DNA from: VRUE01 sp963753245
Lineage (GTDB): Bacteria > Actinomycetota > Thermoleophilia > Solirubrobacterales > 70-9
Length of the DNA stretch: 64,000 nucleotides
Direction: 5' to 3'
Assembly: GCA_963753245.1 (NCBI GenBank)
Contig: CAVWBK010000007.1
Location: 248,001 to 312,000, forward strand
Shown here: in pieces, positions 43,087 through 51,781 of the stretch
Position numbering within the stretch: the stretch's first letter is position 1
How the letters are laid out: every line of letters begins with the position of its first letter
The notes under the pieces: model-generated
Database searches by the model: none
The model's input: only the letters and a program-made list of their open reading frames with translations
What the model was told of the DNA's origin: nothing
Translations under genes and position numbers: made by a program

Positions 43087-45866
43087 CGGCCGTTCCTCCT
43101 CGCCGAGCCCGCATTCCCATGCCGGCTGCGCCTGGCCTGTTTGCCGCACGACAGTTGGATCTTCGGCCTCGCGTTGGCGCGCCGATTGTTCTGACCCGTC
43201 ATTTCCACCGTCGCCCGGCGGGTGGTCGTGCAGAGGTTTTCGACGCTGGTCTGCAGTAGGCCATGCTTGCCGCCGACCAGGCTCAGCTTGAAGTTGGTCA
43301 CCGGGACGTCGGGGATCGTTTCGAAGCTGGTGCGCAGGCCGCCGTTCTTGCTGCTGACGACCCCGTCGAGGTTGACGTCGACCTGGCCTTTGAGGGCGGC
43401 CAGGACGTCGGGGAGCTTGTGGCCGTACCCGGTCGCCAGGTACACGGTCCCTTCGAGCGGCTTTTCGAGTAGCGGCGACTCGGCGCGCGCGGTGCCCATC
43501 ACCGAGTCGGCCGGGCAGTTTTGGGCTGCGAACTGGACTTTGGTGCAGGGGTCCCCAATGTGGGCGTTGTCGAGGATCAGGGCCGGCGGCATCGTCACCA
43601 CCGTCTTGGCGATGTTCGATTCACCTGGCTTCGCGGTCAGCGTCGCGGTCAGCGCCGGGTTCTGGGTGCGCTTGTTGCCACCGCGGAGCTGCAGGTCGAG
43701 ATTCGGGCCGAAGGGAAGTTCGGAGCAGTTCGCTGCCTGGAAGGGGACCGACGGGCTGGCTTCCCCGCCCTGGTCTCCGAAGACCTTGGCGCCCAGGGAG
43801 AAGTGGTCGCAGTTCGTCGGGTTGACGGTGAAGTCGGGCCGGTTGAGGTCGATCAGAATCTGCCGCAAGCGCAGCGGGATGCCACCGACGATCTGAGGCA
43901 GAGGATCGGACACCGCGGTCAGCTGGGCGCTCGTCGGGTCGACGTCGATCGCGGCGCGGACCACGACGTCGCCGAGGTCGTAGGGCCCAGAGACAGCCGG
44001 CGTGACGACGGCCAGGCTCAGCGGGGCTCCCTTGTAGGGCCCCGCGAGATAGACCGAGCCCGGCAGGTTGACCGGGTGATCGCCGGCGCCGGCGCCCGTC
44101 GAGGAGACCCCGATCTTGGAGCTGGCGGGGCAGCTCGGGCTGGCGAGCTCTGCGAGTCCCGAGCCCGACGCGGAGACGGCGGCGAGGGTCGAATCCGGAC
44201 AGTAGGTGGCGCCTGCCAGGGTCGCGCTGAAGCCTGGCGGGGTGCTCACATCGAGGCCGGACATGGTCTGTTCCCCGTCGGCTCGATCGAGGGTCACGGA
44301 GAAGGGCGAGTGCTTGCCCGCGGTGCGGTCGGCGACGCCGCCGTGGAAGGTCGGGCTGAAGGGGCGCACCGCGCTCGGGCAGGGGCTACCTCCGGGCCCG
44401 GTCCCGAGGGTGAAGAACTGGGTGGAGGTCTGTTCTGAAATGCCGGCGTCCCAGGGTGTGAAGGTGCTGCTCACCCCATAGGTGCCGCACTGCGTTGGCG
44501 TCGCCAGCAGGCCGCGTTCGGAGCCGAAGAAGTGCATGTTGAATTCGGAGAACGGGGTCTGCGGCAGGTCCTGGAAGGAGACCGTCACCTGCCCGGTCTG
44601 TTCGTCGACGATCGCCGAGCCGGACAGCTTGACGTGGACGTTGAAGCCGTTGGCGGAGAGGACCAGTCGGTATCTGTCACCGGGCAGCGGCGTTCCCAGG
44701 TAGATGTAGCCCGGGATCGGCCCCGGGAGGGCCGAGCTGTCGACGGTCAGGGTCCCGACCTTCGACTCTTCCGGGCAGTGGGATTCTTCGCGGGTGCCGA
44801 TCGAGGCTTCGGTGTCCGAGCAGGAGGTCTTGCCGTCGGCTGCGTTGGGGTTGATGGTGAAGCCCTGCGGCAGGGCCACGGTCGTGCCCCGGATCTCCGA
44901 CGGCGACGCGACTTTTGGGCTGGACTGTTGCGGCACCTTGAGGTCCACGTCGAGCCCCGAGGGGGTGTCGGTGGCGGTTCCGGTCGGCTGCGCATAGAGG
45001 CTTGGGTTGAAGGTCAGCTGGTCGCAGCCCGTGGTCGGCGGGTAGGCCGTCGAGGCGCTGGTTTGGCCTTTGTCGTAGGAGGAGATTTGGACGCTCGCCG
45101 TCAGGTTCTGCTGATCGCAGGTCGTCGGGTTGCTTATGAACGCTTTTTCCGGCGCGTTGGACGGAGTCGGCGGGTTCTGCCCTTCGAGGAAGGAATCCCA
45201 TCCGGTCGGAAAGCGTTCGAGGTCGTTTTCCGGCGAAGCCGGAACGCCCCAGAGTTTCTCTTCGACGAACGAGAGTGGCAGCAGGTGGGTGATGTTCACC
45301 GTGTCGACGTCGAGTCCGTAGTCACTCTCGGTCCGCGAGTTGATCGACTGAAAGATCGGGAAGTGCAGGAACGGAAAGGTCATGCCGATCAGGCCGGCTT
45401 CGCCCGGGTGCGGTTCGAGGTTGTAGACCGCGATTAGCCCAAAGCCGGCGGTGCCCGGCGGTTCGGAGTTGACGCTGATGGTCGCCGTCCCCACCTGTGT
45501 CTCGGGTGGGCAGTTTTCGGTGGCGAAGTCTTCCGCATCGCAGGTCGGCGTCGCGTGCGGGTTACCGATCACCCCGGGGGGCATTTCGACGTTGACGTCC
45601 CGGGCGTCCTGACAGTCGCAGGAGGGCGGCGGGATGTGCTGGGTGTAGCGGTTCCCGACCCAGATCAAGGTTTCGATGTTCGGGTGCCCACCGGCCTGGG
45701 TGTTCGAAGGGATCACATCGAATTGGTAGATCGGCGACGAGGCAGAGGCGCGTCCCGGCGCCAGCGTCCCGAGCAGGGCGACGGCGGCGATTGCGCAGAG
45801 CAGGGCGATGCTGCGCTTATGCGTGATCGCGGGGAGCAGGGTCTCGCTTGCGGTCTGGCTAGGCAT
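43083..45866 (-). CDS. Family A giant secreted repeat protein A2 (type II)
   Basis: This 927-aa exported protein has a signal peptide ending near residue 42 (GRASA). The mature start has QAGGHPN and then PPPSCDC, a type II feature. Four modules begin near residues 95, 332, 542 and 759, with the Cys-Pro motif at about 119 (CPPETQVG), 364 (CPEESKVG), 579 (CPASSKIG) and 784 (CPADSVMG). Modules 1-3 close with NPTTC, TPTQC and NPTNC. The end has TGQNNRR and a basic tail with one Cys (SCGKQARRSRHG). ATG 45864-45866 overlaps the B2 coding end by eight bases, and its stop overlaps the B1 start. No catalytic motif is seen, so it looks structural. Confidence 0.82.
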   Translation of the reverse strand: MPSQTASETLLPAITHKRSIALLCAIAAVALLGTLAPGRASASSPIYQFDVIPSNTQAGGHPNIETLIWVGNRYTQHIPPPSCDCQDARDVNVEMPPGVIGNPHATPTCDAEDFATENCPPETQVGTATISVNSEPPGTAGFGLIAVYNLEPHPGEAGLIGMTFPFLHFPIFQSINSRTESDYGLDVDTVNITHLLPLSFVEEKLWGVPASPENDLERFPTGWDSFLEGQNPPTPSNAPEKAFISNPTTCDQQNLTASVQISSYDKGQTSASTAYPPTTGCDQLTFNPSLYAQPTGTATDTPSGLDVDLKVPQQSSPKVASPSEIRGTTVALPQGFTINPNAADGKTSCSDTEASIGTREESHCPEESKVGTLTVDSSALPGPIPGYIYLGTPLPGDRYRLVLSANGFNVHVKLSGSAIVDEQTGQVTVSFQDLPQTPFSEFNMHFFGSERGLLATPTQCGTYGVSSTFTPWDAGISEQTSTQFFTLGTGPGGSPCPSAVRPFSPTFHGGVADRTAGKHSPFSVTLDRADGEQTMSGLDVSTPPGFSATLAGATYCPDSTLAAVSASGSGLAELASPSCPASSKIGVSSTGAGAGDHPVNLPGSVYLAGPYKGAPLSLAVVTPAVSGPYDLGDVVVRAAIDVDPTSAQLTAVSDPLPQIVGGIPLRLRQILIDLNRPDFTVNPTNCDHFSLGAKVFGDQGGEASPSVPFQAANCSELPFGPNLDLQLRGGNKRTQNPALTATLTAKPGESNIAKTVVTMPPALILDNAHIGDPCTKVQFAAQNCPADSVMGTARAESPLLEKPLEGTVYLATGYGHKLPDVLAALKGQVDVNLDGVVSSKNGGLRTSFETIPDVPVTNFKLSLVGGKHGLLQTSVENLCTTTRRATVEMTGQNNRRANARPKIQLSCGKQARRSRHGNAGSARRNGR

Positions 45867-48800
45867 GGTTGTTCCCCCGCTTGTGGTGACGATGGTGCTT
45901 TGCCCTGTGCTTCTTGTTCTTGTGTTGCTTCTTGGGCTTCGATTTGTGCGCGCTCGGGTTCGGCGCGTTGCCGCGGTCCCCGAGATTCCCTTCACTTGTC
46001 ACCGTCGGGGGAACCGGCGCGGCGTTGCCTTCGCCATGGCACTCGTCGGCGGCTTCGCAGGGCGCCAAGCCCGGTTCGAAGGCGAAACCGCCGGCGGCGC
46101 GGGCGTCGTAGTAGGAGAGGAACGGACCGTTGTGGTTCTGCGGCACGAGGACGTCGCGGGTCGAGAAATAGACGTTGACGCCGTCGGCGCTGACTCCTGC
46201 GAGCCCTTCTTGGCCCGCGTTGCCGGCGCCACCGTAGATCGCGTGCCTGGTCAGGGTGGTTCCTGTCCCGGTGGTGATCAGCTGGGGCCGGCCTTCGGTG
46301 AACTCGTAGACGTCCAGCTGTTCGTTGGTGTCGGTCGCAACGAGGGGGTCTTTCGTGGCAAAGAATGTCCGCCCGTCGTCCGACATGAAAATCCCCATTT
46401 TGCTGGCTTCGACATCGTGGGCGGGGGGCTGGCCGTCGGGACGGCAGGAGACGCAGACCAACTTCCGCGTGGCGGGATCGTATGCGTACATCTCCTTCAG
46501 GCCGCCGTTGTTGTAGGCGGTCAGCTGGCTTGCCGTCACGAAGGCCATGTGGCTGTCGTCGGGGGATACCTGGATACGTGTGATCGGGCCTTTTTCACCA
46601 CCTGGTTTTAGAGTGGCGACGAACTGCGGATTGCCGTTTCGGTACACGTATAGGTTCTCCTGGCCCGGAGTTCCCTTGGTGCCGTCGAGCTGTTCCGGCG
46701 AGTAGAAGTAGATTTCCCCGGTTTCGCTGGAGAAGGAGTTGTCGGTCAGGTCTTCGCCCGAGATCGTGGTGATCCCGCAGTTGGTCGTCCACGTGGTGGT
46801 GCATTCGTCGCTGTTGCCGGTGTCTTCGGCTTCGGGCCCGGCCTTCGAGACGAGAGTCAGTTTGTCTCCGGCCTCGCTCCACATATAGAGGTCGACGCTG
46901 TTGTCCGTGTCTTCAGAGTTGAGTCGTTCCGGTGAGGTGAAGAAAACCTTGGTGCCGTCGGGGGTCATGCCGACGTAGCTGACGTCTTTTCCGACTGAGA
47001 CTTCGTAGGTCACGGCGTCATGGACCCGCATGTAGAGCCTCATCGGCGGCGGCGGGTAGGTGAAGAATCCGAACGGTTCCTTGGCGGTGGCCATCAGGAT
47101 GTGAGAGCCGTCCGTCGAGATCGGTGCGTTGGTGGGCGCCGGCTTCTCCCCGGTGAGTTCCTGTCCGTAGAACTGGAAGGAGCCACCTGGGAAGAGAATG
47201 CCCAACGGAGGAGGCGATGCCGCCTCACCGGGCTCCAATTCGATGTCTTTGCCATTTGCGTCTTTTGAGATCAGCGTCATCGAGCCGGTTTTCGCTTCGT
47301 AGTCGTATGCCGAGCCGGCACCGGTCGTCAGGCCTTCGTTCGTCAGCGCGACATTGGTCGAGGAGATCGCCAGGTGGGTGAGGTCCGGCGAGTTCTGGAA
47401 CCCGCCTTCCAGTTCTTCGAGGCCGGGGTAGGAATCGGGGTTGGACGGCCACCGTTCGATGAAGCCACCTTCGGTGTCCCAAATGTATGGAACCTGGTGC
47501 GGCGGCTGCGGTTCACCTTCGAAGCCGCCGTTTTCGCGCCAGTCGAGGAACTTGCTGAAGGTCGGGTCCGTGTACAGGGTCCCGGCTGCGGTCCCTTCGT
47601 ACCCGCGCAGCCCGACCAGGCGGGTTTTCCAGCCGGTGTTGGTGCGGGTCGCGATGTAGGTGTCGGCGCCTAGGGCATTGGTGGGTTCGGTCCCCTGGAC
47701 ACCACCGAGGTAGCCGTTGAAGGCGAAGCGCGGCGGGTTGACGGCGTAGGGATCGGGGTTGGCCTCGGCGTTGGTCAGCTCGACGTTGCCGGTTTCTTCG
47801 GGTGAGACGAGCTCGAAGGCGCGGCAATCCGGCAGGTATTGGCTTTCGTTCTGCTGCCGAACGGCCGAGTTCGGGCACGACTGCGGGAAGAAGTTGAAGC
47901 TTTGGTCTTCGGTGCGGACCGTGCCCCATTGGCTTTCGGCGACGACCCTGAAGTGGTAGACGATCCCCTGCAGTTCGGTCAGCTGGATTTCGACCGCCTG
48001 CGAAGTGTTCCCGGCCGGGAGGATTTTGCCAGGAATCGGGGCCTGCGAGCCGTAGGTCGTGCTCGGCCCGTATTCGACGTAATAGGTCGTTTCAAACCCA
48101 CGCGGGTTGATCTTTGCGTCGATCTCGGCCGAGGTCGCCGTCAGGTGACTGGTCGTCGCCCCTTCGATCGACGGCAATTCGAAGGTTTTAAAGGCTTTGT
48201 CGACTCCCTTGGAGACGCCGATCGAGTTCTGGGCGACGACCCTGAAGTGGTAGCTATAGCCCGGTTCAAGCCCGCTGATCGTGCTTGAGATGTGGGTTGG
48301 GCCGGTCGTCGTGCCCGCATCGTCACCTGGCGGAACCGCCGTCTTGTGACCGTACGCGGTGGTCTGGCCCCATTCGAAGTAGTAATTGGTGTCTTCGTTT
48401 GTTCCTTCGAAACTGGCGTTGAGCTGCGCCGATTCCTGGGTGATTTCCGTCGCCGGTTCGGTCGCCAGCGCTTTGACATTGTGCGGGGTGATCGTCTTGT
48501 CGGCCCCGCGTCCGATGACGAACGGTTCACCGTTGGCCAGTACCAGGCGGTAGTGGTACGTTTCCTCGCCGATAAGGCCCGGGAGGTCCGCGTGGACGGT
48601 CTCCACACTCGAGATCGGGGTCGGCTCGTTGCAGTTCTGTTTGCTGCCATAGGCGGCCGTCGGGCCGTATTCGAAATAGCATTCGGTGATCGGGCCGACT
48701 TCGTTGGGGTCGGCGGTGCCGCTCACCTGGCTGTTACCGGTCGGTTCGCCGGTGGTCGCTTTCGGCGTCTTCAAAGCGAGGTATTCGGCGATGTACCCGC

Positions 48801-49737
48801 TTTCCCCGGAGCCGATGGTGACGTAGAGGGTGTCGGTGTTTTCATCGACCGCCAGTCCGTGGCCACCGGGGGCGGGGAGGTTGATCGTTTCGACCAGCGC
48901 GGCGGTTTCGGTGTCGTAGACCTTGACCTTTTCGCTGCCGTTGCCGACGTAGAGCTTGTGTTCGGCATCGTTTACCGCGAGGCCCGGTTCGCCGTTGGCA
49001 GCCGGGAATTCGGTTTTCGTCGCGTACCCGCTTTCGGCACTGAACTTCACCAGCTGCCCGCCGCCGTATGCGGCCGCGAAGAGGTCGCCGTTGACGCGGT
49101 CCACGGCGAGCTTGCAGACGCTGAAGCCGGTTTCAATCGAGCCCGCCGCGGTCCCGGACGGGGTGAATTTGAAGACTTTGTGCGCGGAGTAATCGCCGGC
49201 CCACGGCCCGCCGTCTGGCCCGACGTCGACGCCGCAGACTTCGTCGCCCGCCTGGATGGTCACCGGCCAGGGCGAGCCGAGCACGTTGCCGGTCGAGTTC
49301 CAGCCGTAGACCTTGCCGCTGCTTCCCGACTGGACCCCGTAAATGTTGCCGATACCCGAGCTGTCGACCGCGATGTCGGGTTCGCCGCATTCGGTGCTGA
49401 TGTTGGTGTTGAAGGGGAATTTTCCACCGAGCGGGGTGGCGGAGCCGGGGCTGACGGAGAGGCCGAAGATCTTGCCTTCAGAGGCTAGGTAGAGGTGGCC
49501 GCTGGCGCTGTCGTAGCCGAGATGGCAGCCACCGCCGATCCCGCTCGCTTTGGGGCCTTCCTTGCCGTATTCGCCGGTGACGATGAGGTGTTCGCCGGCG
49601 AGACTCGACGACACCGGGCCGACAAGGAGGAGAAGAAGGAACGCGAAGAGGAGTCCGGTGCCGGCGAGCGCTCGGCGATCGGCGCGCGGAGAGAGCGCGA
49701 GTGTCGCCGCGACCCACGTCTTCTCCTCTGCCTTCAA
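45859..49737 (-). CDS. Family B giant secreted propeller protein B2 (short type)
   Basis: This 1292-aa exported protein is the first gene of the second cassette. I place the start at TTG 49735-49737, because AAGGAGAG lies four bases upstream; the open frame further up lies in promoter DNA. A long signal segment (about residues 1-48) carries a LLFAFLLLLL core. NHL-like repeats reach about 320, three FN3-like repeats (YFEYGPTAAYGS, FEWGQTTAYGH, VEYGPSTTYGS) reach about 612, and the family motif DCRAFELVSP follows near 642. A TolB-like propeller then runs to ADECHG near 1232. The tail is rich in Lys/His/Arg (KKQHKNKKHRAKHHRHHKR). It lacks the second NHL block found in B1 and B3. Confidence 0.82.
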   Translation of the reverse strand: MKAEEKTWVAATLALSPRADRRALAGTGLLFAFLLLLLVGPVSSSLAGEHLIVTGEYGKEGPKASGIGGGCHLGYDSASGHLYLASEGKIFGLSVSPGSATPLGGKFPFNTNISTECGEPDIAVDSSGIGNIYGVQSGSSGKVYGWNSTGNVLGSPWPVTIQAGDEVCGVDVGPDGGPWAGDYSAHKVFKFTPSGTAAGSIETGFSVCKLAVDRVNGDLFAAAYGGGQLVKFSAESGYATKTEFPAANGEPGLAVNDAEHKLYVGNGSEKVKVYDTETAALVETINLPAPGGHGLAVDENTDTLYVTIGSGESGYIAEYLALKTPKATTGEPTGNSQVSGTADPNEVGPITECYFEYGPTAAYGSKQNCNEPTPISSVETVHADLPGLIGEETYHYRLVLANGEPFVIGRGADKTITPHNVKALATEPATEITQESAQLNASFEGTNEDTNYYFEWGQTTAYGHKTAVPPGDDAGTTTGPTHISSTISGLEPGYSYHFRVVAQNSIGVSKGVDKAFKTFELPSIEGATTSHLTATSAEIDAKINPRGFETTYYVEYGPSTTYGSQAPIPGKILPAGNTSQAVEIQLTELQGIVYHFRVVAESQWGTVRTEDQSFNFFPQSCPNSAVRQQNESQYLPDCRAFELVSPEETGNVELTNAEANPDPYAVNPPRFAFNGYLGGVQGTEPTNALGADTYIATRTNTGWKTRLVGLRGYEGTAAGTLYTDPTFSKFLDWRENGGFEGEPQPPHQVPYIWDTEGGFIERWPSNPDSYPGLEELEGGFQNSPDLTHLAISSTNVALTNEGLTTGAGSAYDYEAKTGSMTLISKDANGKDIELEPGEAASPPPLGILFPGGSFQFYGQELTGEKPAPTNAPISTDGSHILMATAKEPFGFFTYPPPPMRLYMRVHDAVTYEVSVGKDVSYVGMTPDGTKVFFTSPERLNSEDTDNSVDLYMWSEAGDKLTLVSKAGPEAEDTGNSDECTTTWTTNCGITTISGEDLTDNSFSSETGEIYFYSPEQLDGTKGTPGQENLYVYRNGNPQFVATLKPGGEKGPITRIQVSPDDSHMAFVTASQLTAYNNGGLKEMYAYDPATRKLVCVSCRPDGQPPAHDVEASKMGIFMSDDGRTFFATKDPLVATDTNEQLDVYEFTEGRPQLITTGTGTTLTRHAIYGGAGNAGQEGLAGVSADGVNVYFSTRDVLVPQNHNGPFLSYYDARAAGGFAFEPGLAPCEAADECHGEGNAAPVPPTVTSEGNLGDRGNAPNPSAHKSKPKKQHKNKKHRAKHHRHHKRGNNHA

Positions 49738-49851
49738 GTGTCTCTCCTTGACCGGCCCGTTTTCCCCGCCCTTGATTCCCTCTGGTGGGCGTGGTATCCC
49801 TGACCCTGTGTCGGTTGTTTGTCCCAACCCGCTCCCAAGCGGGCTAGCGGC

Positions 49852-49881
49852 ACTGTAGACAGTCTCGTGCACTGTTGTCAA
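49852..49881 (-). promoter_or_regulatory. Promoter of the B2-A2-B1-A1 operon
   Basis: On the minus strand, a consensus -35 TTGACA (49881-49876) and a -10 TACAGT (49857-49852) are 18 bases apart, about 115 bases ahead of the B2 start codon. ACAGT and ACTGT form an inverted repeat inside the spacer and could be bound by a regulator. Confidence 0.7.
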
Positions 49882-49885
49882 GCCG

Positions 49886-49936
49886 GGTACGTGAGAAACT
49901 GTAAAAGTTGGTACGGGTCGCGTCAATGAACGTACC
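49886..49936 (-). promoter_or_regulatory. Repeated GGTACG/CGTACC sites upstream of the promoter
   Basis: GGTACG occurs at 49886-49891 and 49910-49915, and its complement CGTACC at 49931-49936. They begin four bases upstream of the -35 box and are spaced at roughly two helical turns (24 and 21 bases). This is the place for an activator or repressor array. The binding protein is unknown. Confidence 0.4.
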
Positions 49937-50281
49937 TGAACTGTCACATCTCTGACACGCTGGGCGTTACCCGGACGTCGGCGAGGCTGCGCGGCTGCCC
50001 GAGACGGCGAACCTGGTAGACCGACAGCGGCAGCGAACCCGAGTTCGACTGCCGCCAGCCGCCGCCCGACTATCGAGCAAAATGCAGCGAAAATGGGGCG
50101 CCCCAGGCGTCGGGGCTGAGTCTGCCGGGACACTGGGGCCACCTTCAGAGGGCGCTGAAGACCGGGAGGAGAGGACACCCCGCTGTCCTTTCTACCCCGG
50201 CCAACACGAGTTTAGGGAACCACCGCGGTCACACCGGTAGAAGGAATGTAAAGACTCACATATACGAGATGGCAGGCGAAG

Positions 50282-50866
50282 CTACTTGCGGCGCGCGGCG
50301 GCGCCGCAGCCTGACTTCAGCTTCAGGTTCTGGCTCTCGAACTTGCCGTTTTGCCCGGCGAACCTAATTGCAATCAAGGGAATGCTTCCGCAGAGGGCGC
50401 GGGTGTTTGCGAGATATCCGTGCTTGCCGCCGAAGATCGTCAACGAGAAGTGGCCGATCGGGGCATCGGGCACGACCGGGACTGTCGTCTGTAGGCGTCC
50501 ACCCTTGATCGAGACCGTTTCGGCACGCGGAAGGAGGTTGACCTGTCCGTTGAGAATGAAGGCCAGCCGTGGCAGGCCACCGGAGCCCGAGACCGCGTAG
50601 ACGGGGCCCGCAAGGGGCTGGTCGAGCAGCGGCGTCGCCGTCGAGGCCTGGCCGATCGGCTGGCGCCCGGCGCACTGGGTGGCGGCGAGTTCTTTCTCCG
50701 AGCAGATGTTGCCGAGGTGGCGCTGGTCGATCTCAAAGGCGCTCGGCAGCGTCACCGCCAACGATTTGATGTTGGCGTCGCCTTCGCGGGTGTTGAGATC
50801 GAAGTGCAGCGCCGGGTTGGCGCCGCGCCTGGTCTGCTTGTGCCCGCCCTTCAGCGCGACCGCCAT
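50282..50866 (-). CDS. A3 fourth-module open frame
   Basis: This frame holds the fourth module with CAGRQPIG and the normal A-family end with GQNGK and a Cys plus ARRK tail. Only the link to the third module is broken. It ends at the true stop of A3. Confidence 0.5.
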   Translation of the reverse strand: MAVALKGGHKQTRRGANPALHFDLNTREGDANIKSLAVTLPSAFEIDQRHLGNICSEKELAATQCAGRQPIGQASTATPLLDQPLAGPVYAVSGSGGLPRLAFILNGQVNLLPRAETVSIKGGRLQTTVPVVPDAPIGHFSLTIFGGKHGYLANTRALCGSIPLIAIRFAGQNGKFESQNLKLKSGCGAAARRK

Positions 50867-50926
50867 CCTCGGCTTGAAGGGAAGCGTGGCGCAGTTGTCG
50901 ACGTGGAAGTAGGAGGAGAAGTTGGC
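50651..50926 (-). repeat. Near-identical segment shared by A1 and A3 (copy in A3)
   Basis: This is the partner of 36185-36460. The segment encodes the start of the fourth module (LPSAFEIDQRHLGNIC and following) and the stretch before it. Confidence 0.75.
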
Positions 50927-51407
50927 GACGGTTCCTGATCTCCGATCCCCTGCGAGTCAACCGAGAGGGGACGCAGTTGGTTGGGTTGATCGCGAACTTA
51001 TTTCGCCTGTCGATGTTGACCTGGATCGAACGCATCCGCAGTGGGATGCCGCGAATGATCGAGGGGACGGTGTCCGAGACAGCGCTCACCTGGGCCGTCT
51101 GGGGATCGACGTGCAGCGCCACACGCACGACCACGGTGCCGTAATCGTAGGGGCCAGCCAGGGCCGGGGTGACGACCGCGAGGCTGAGTGGCGCACCCTT
51201 GAATGGGCCGGCAAGATAGATCTTGCCGATTGCATGGAACGGGTGGGCGCCTGGGCCCGCGGCGACGTTGCTGGTCCCGATCTGGCTCGAGGCGGGACAG
51301 CTGCCGCTGGCTTGCTCCGCTCGGCCGGTACTTGCAGCCGCGGCCAGGATCTGCGCTTCGGGGCAGTAGCTGATCCCGCGCAGGTCACCGGTGAAGCCCG
51401 GCGGCAT
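50733..51407 (-). CDS. A3 third-module open frame
   Basis: This frame begins MPPGFTGDLRG and contains the third module with CPASSQIG and the closing INPTNC. Homology continues only to about 50970; the frame after that is shifted. It is a piece of A3 and probably not translated alone. Confidence 0.45.
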   Translation of the reverse strand: MPPGFTGDLRGISYCPEAQILAAAASTGRAEQASGSCPASSQIGTSNVAAGPGAHPFHAIGKIYLAGPFKGAPLSLAVVTPALAGPYDYGTVVVRVALHVDPQTAQVSAVSDTVPSIIRGIPLRMRSIQVNIDRRNKFAINPTNCVPSRLTRRGSEIRNRRQLLLLLPRRQLRHASLQAEDGGRAEGRAQADQARRQPGAALRSQHPRRRRQHQIVGGDAAERL

Positions 51408-51781
51408 CTTGAAGTTCAGGTCATGGAGGAACTGATCGCCGTCGTCGCGGTCGAGCTTTAGTTTGAAGGCGCTGAAGGCGCCGGCGACGGAGGTCGAGGC
51501 GCCAGCTTCCAGGCGCGGGATGGAAGGGCCTGCTCTGCCCCGGGCAGGAGGCTGTCGTTCGGGCCGGAGTCGATCTTGAAGAACTGGTTCGGAAAAAACT
51601 TCTGGCAGTCCCGCGTTCCAGGCGGTGTAGATTCGGCTTCGGTGTCATAGATGTTGCAGGTCGTCGGGGTCGCCATCAGGCCGCGGTCAGACGCAAAGAG
51701 GTGGACGTTGTATTCATCGAATGGCACCTGCGGAAGTTCATTGGAAGTAGAGCGTCACCCGGCCGGTCTGGGGGTCTGGTT

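Larger units (their letters stand above)
49738..50281 (-). other. Intergenic region between the two cassettes
   Basis: This stretch of about 540 bases separates the end of A3 from the start of B2 and holds the promoter and operator-like repeats listed separately. The untranslated leader of about 110 bases includes a small hairpin, CCCGCT with AGCGGG (49829-49844). I see no gene here and no strong terminator after A3. Confidence 0.6.

Noticed and set aside
40189..43194. A 1001-residue open frame on the plus strand antisense to B1
   Set aside because: High third-position GC in B1 removes stops from the opposite frame. The protein has no signal, motif or homology, while the minus-strand frame is clearly coding.
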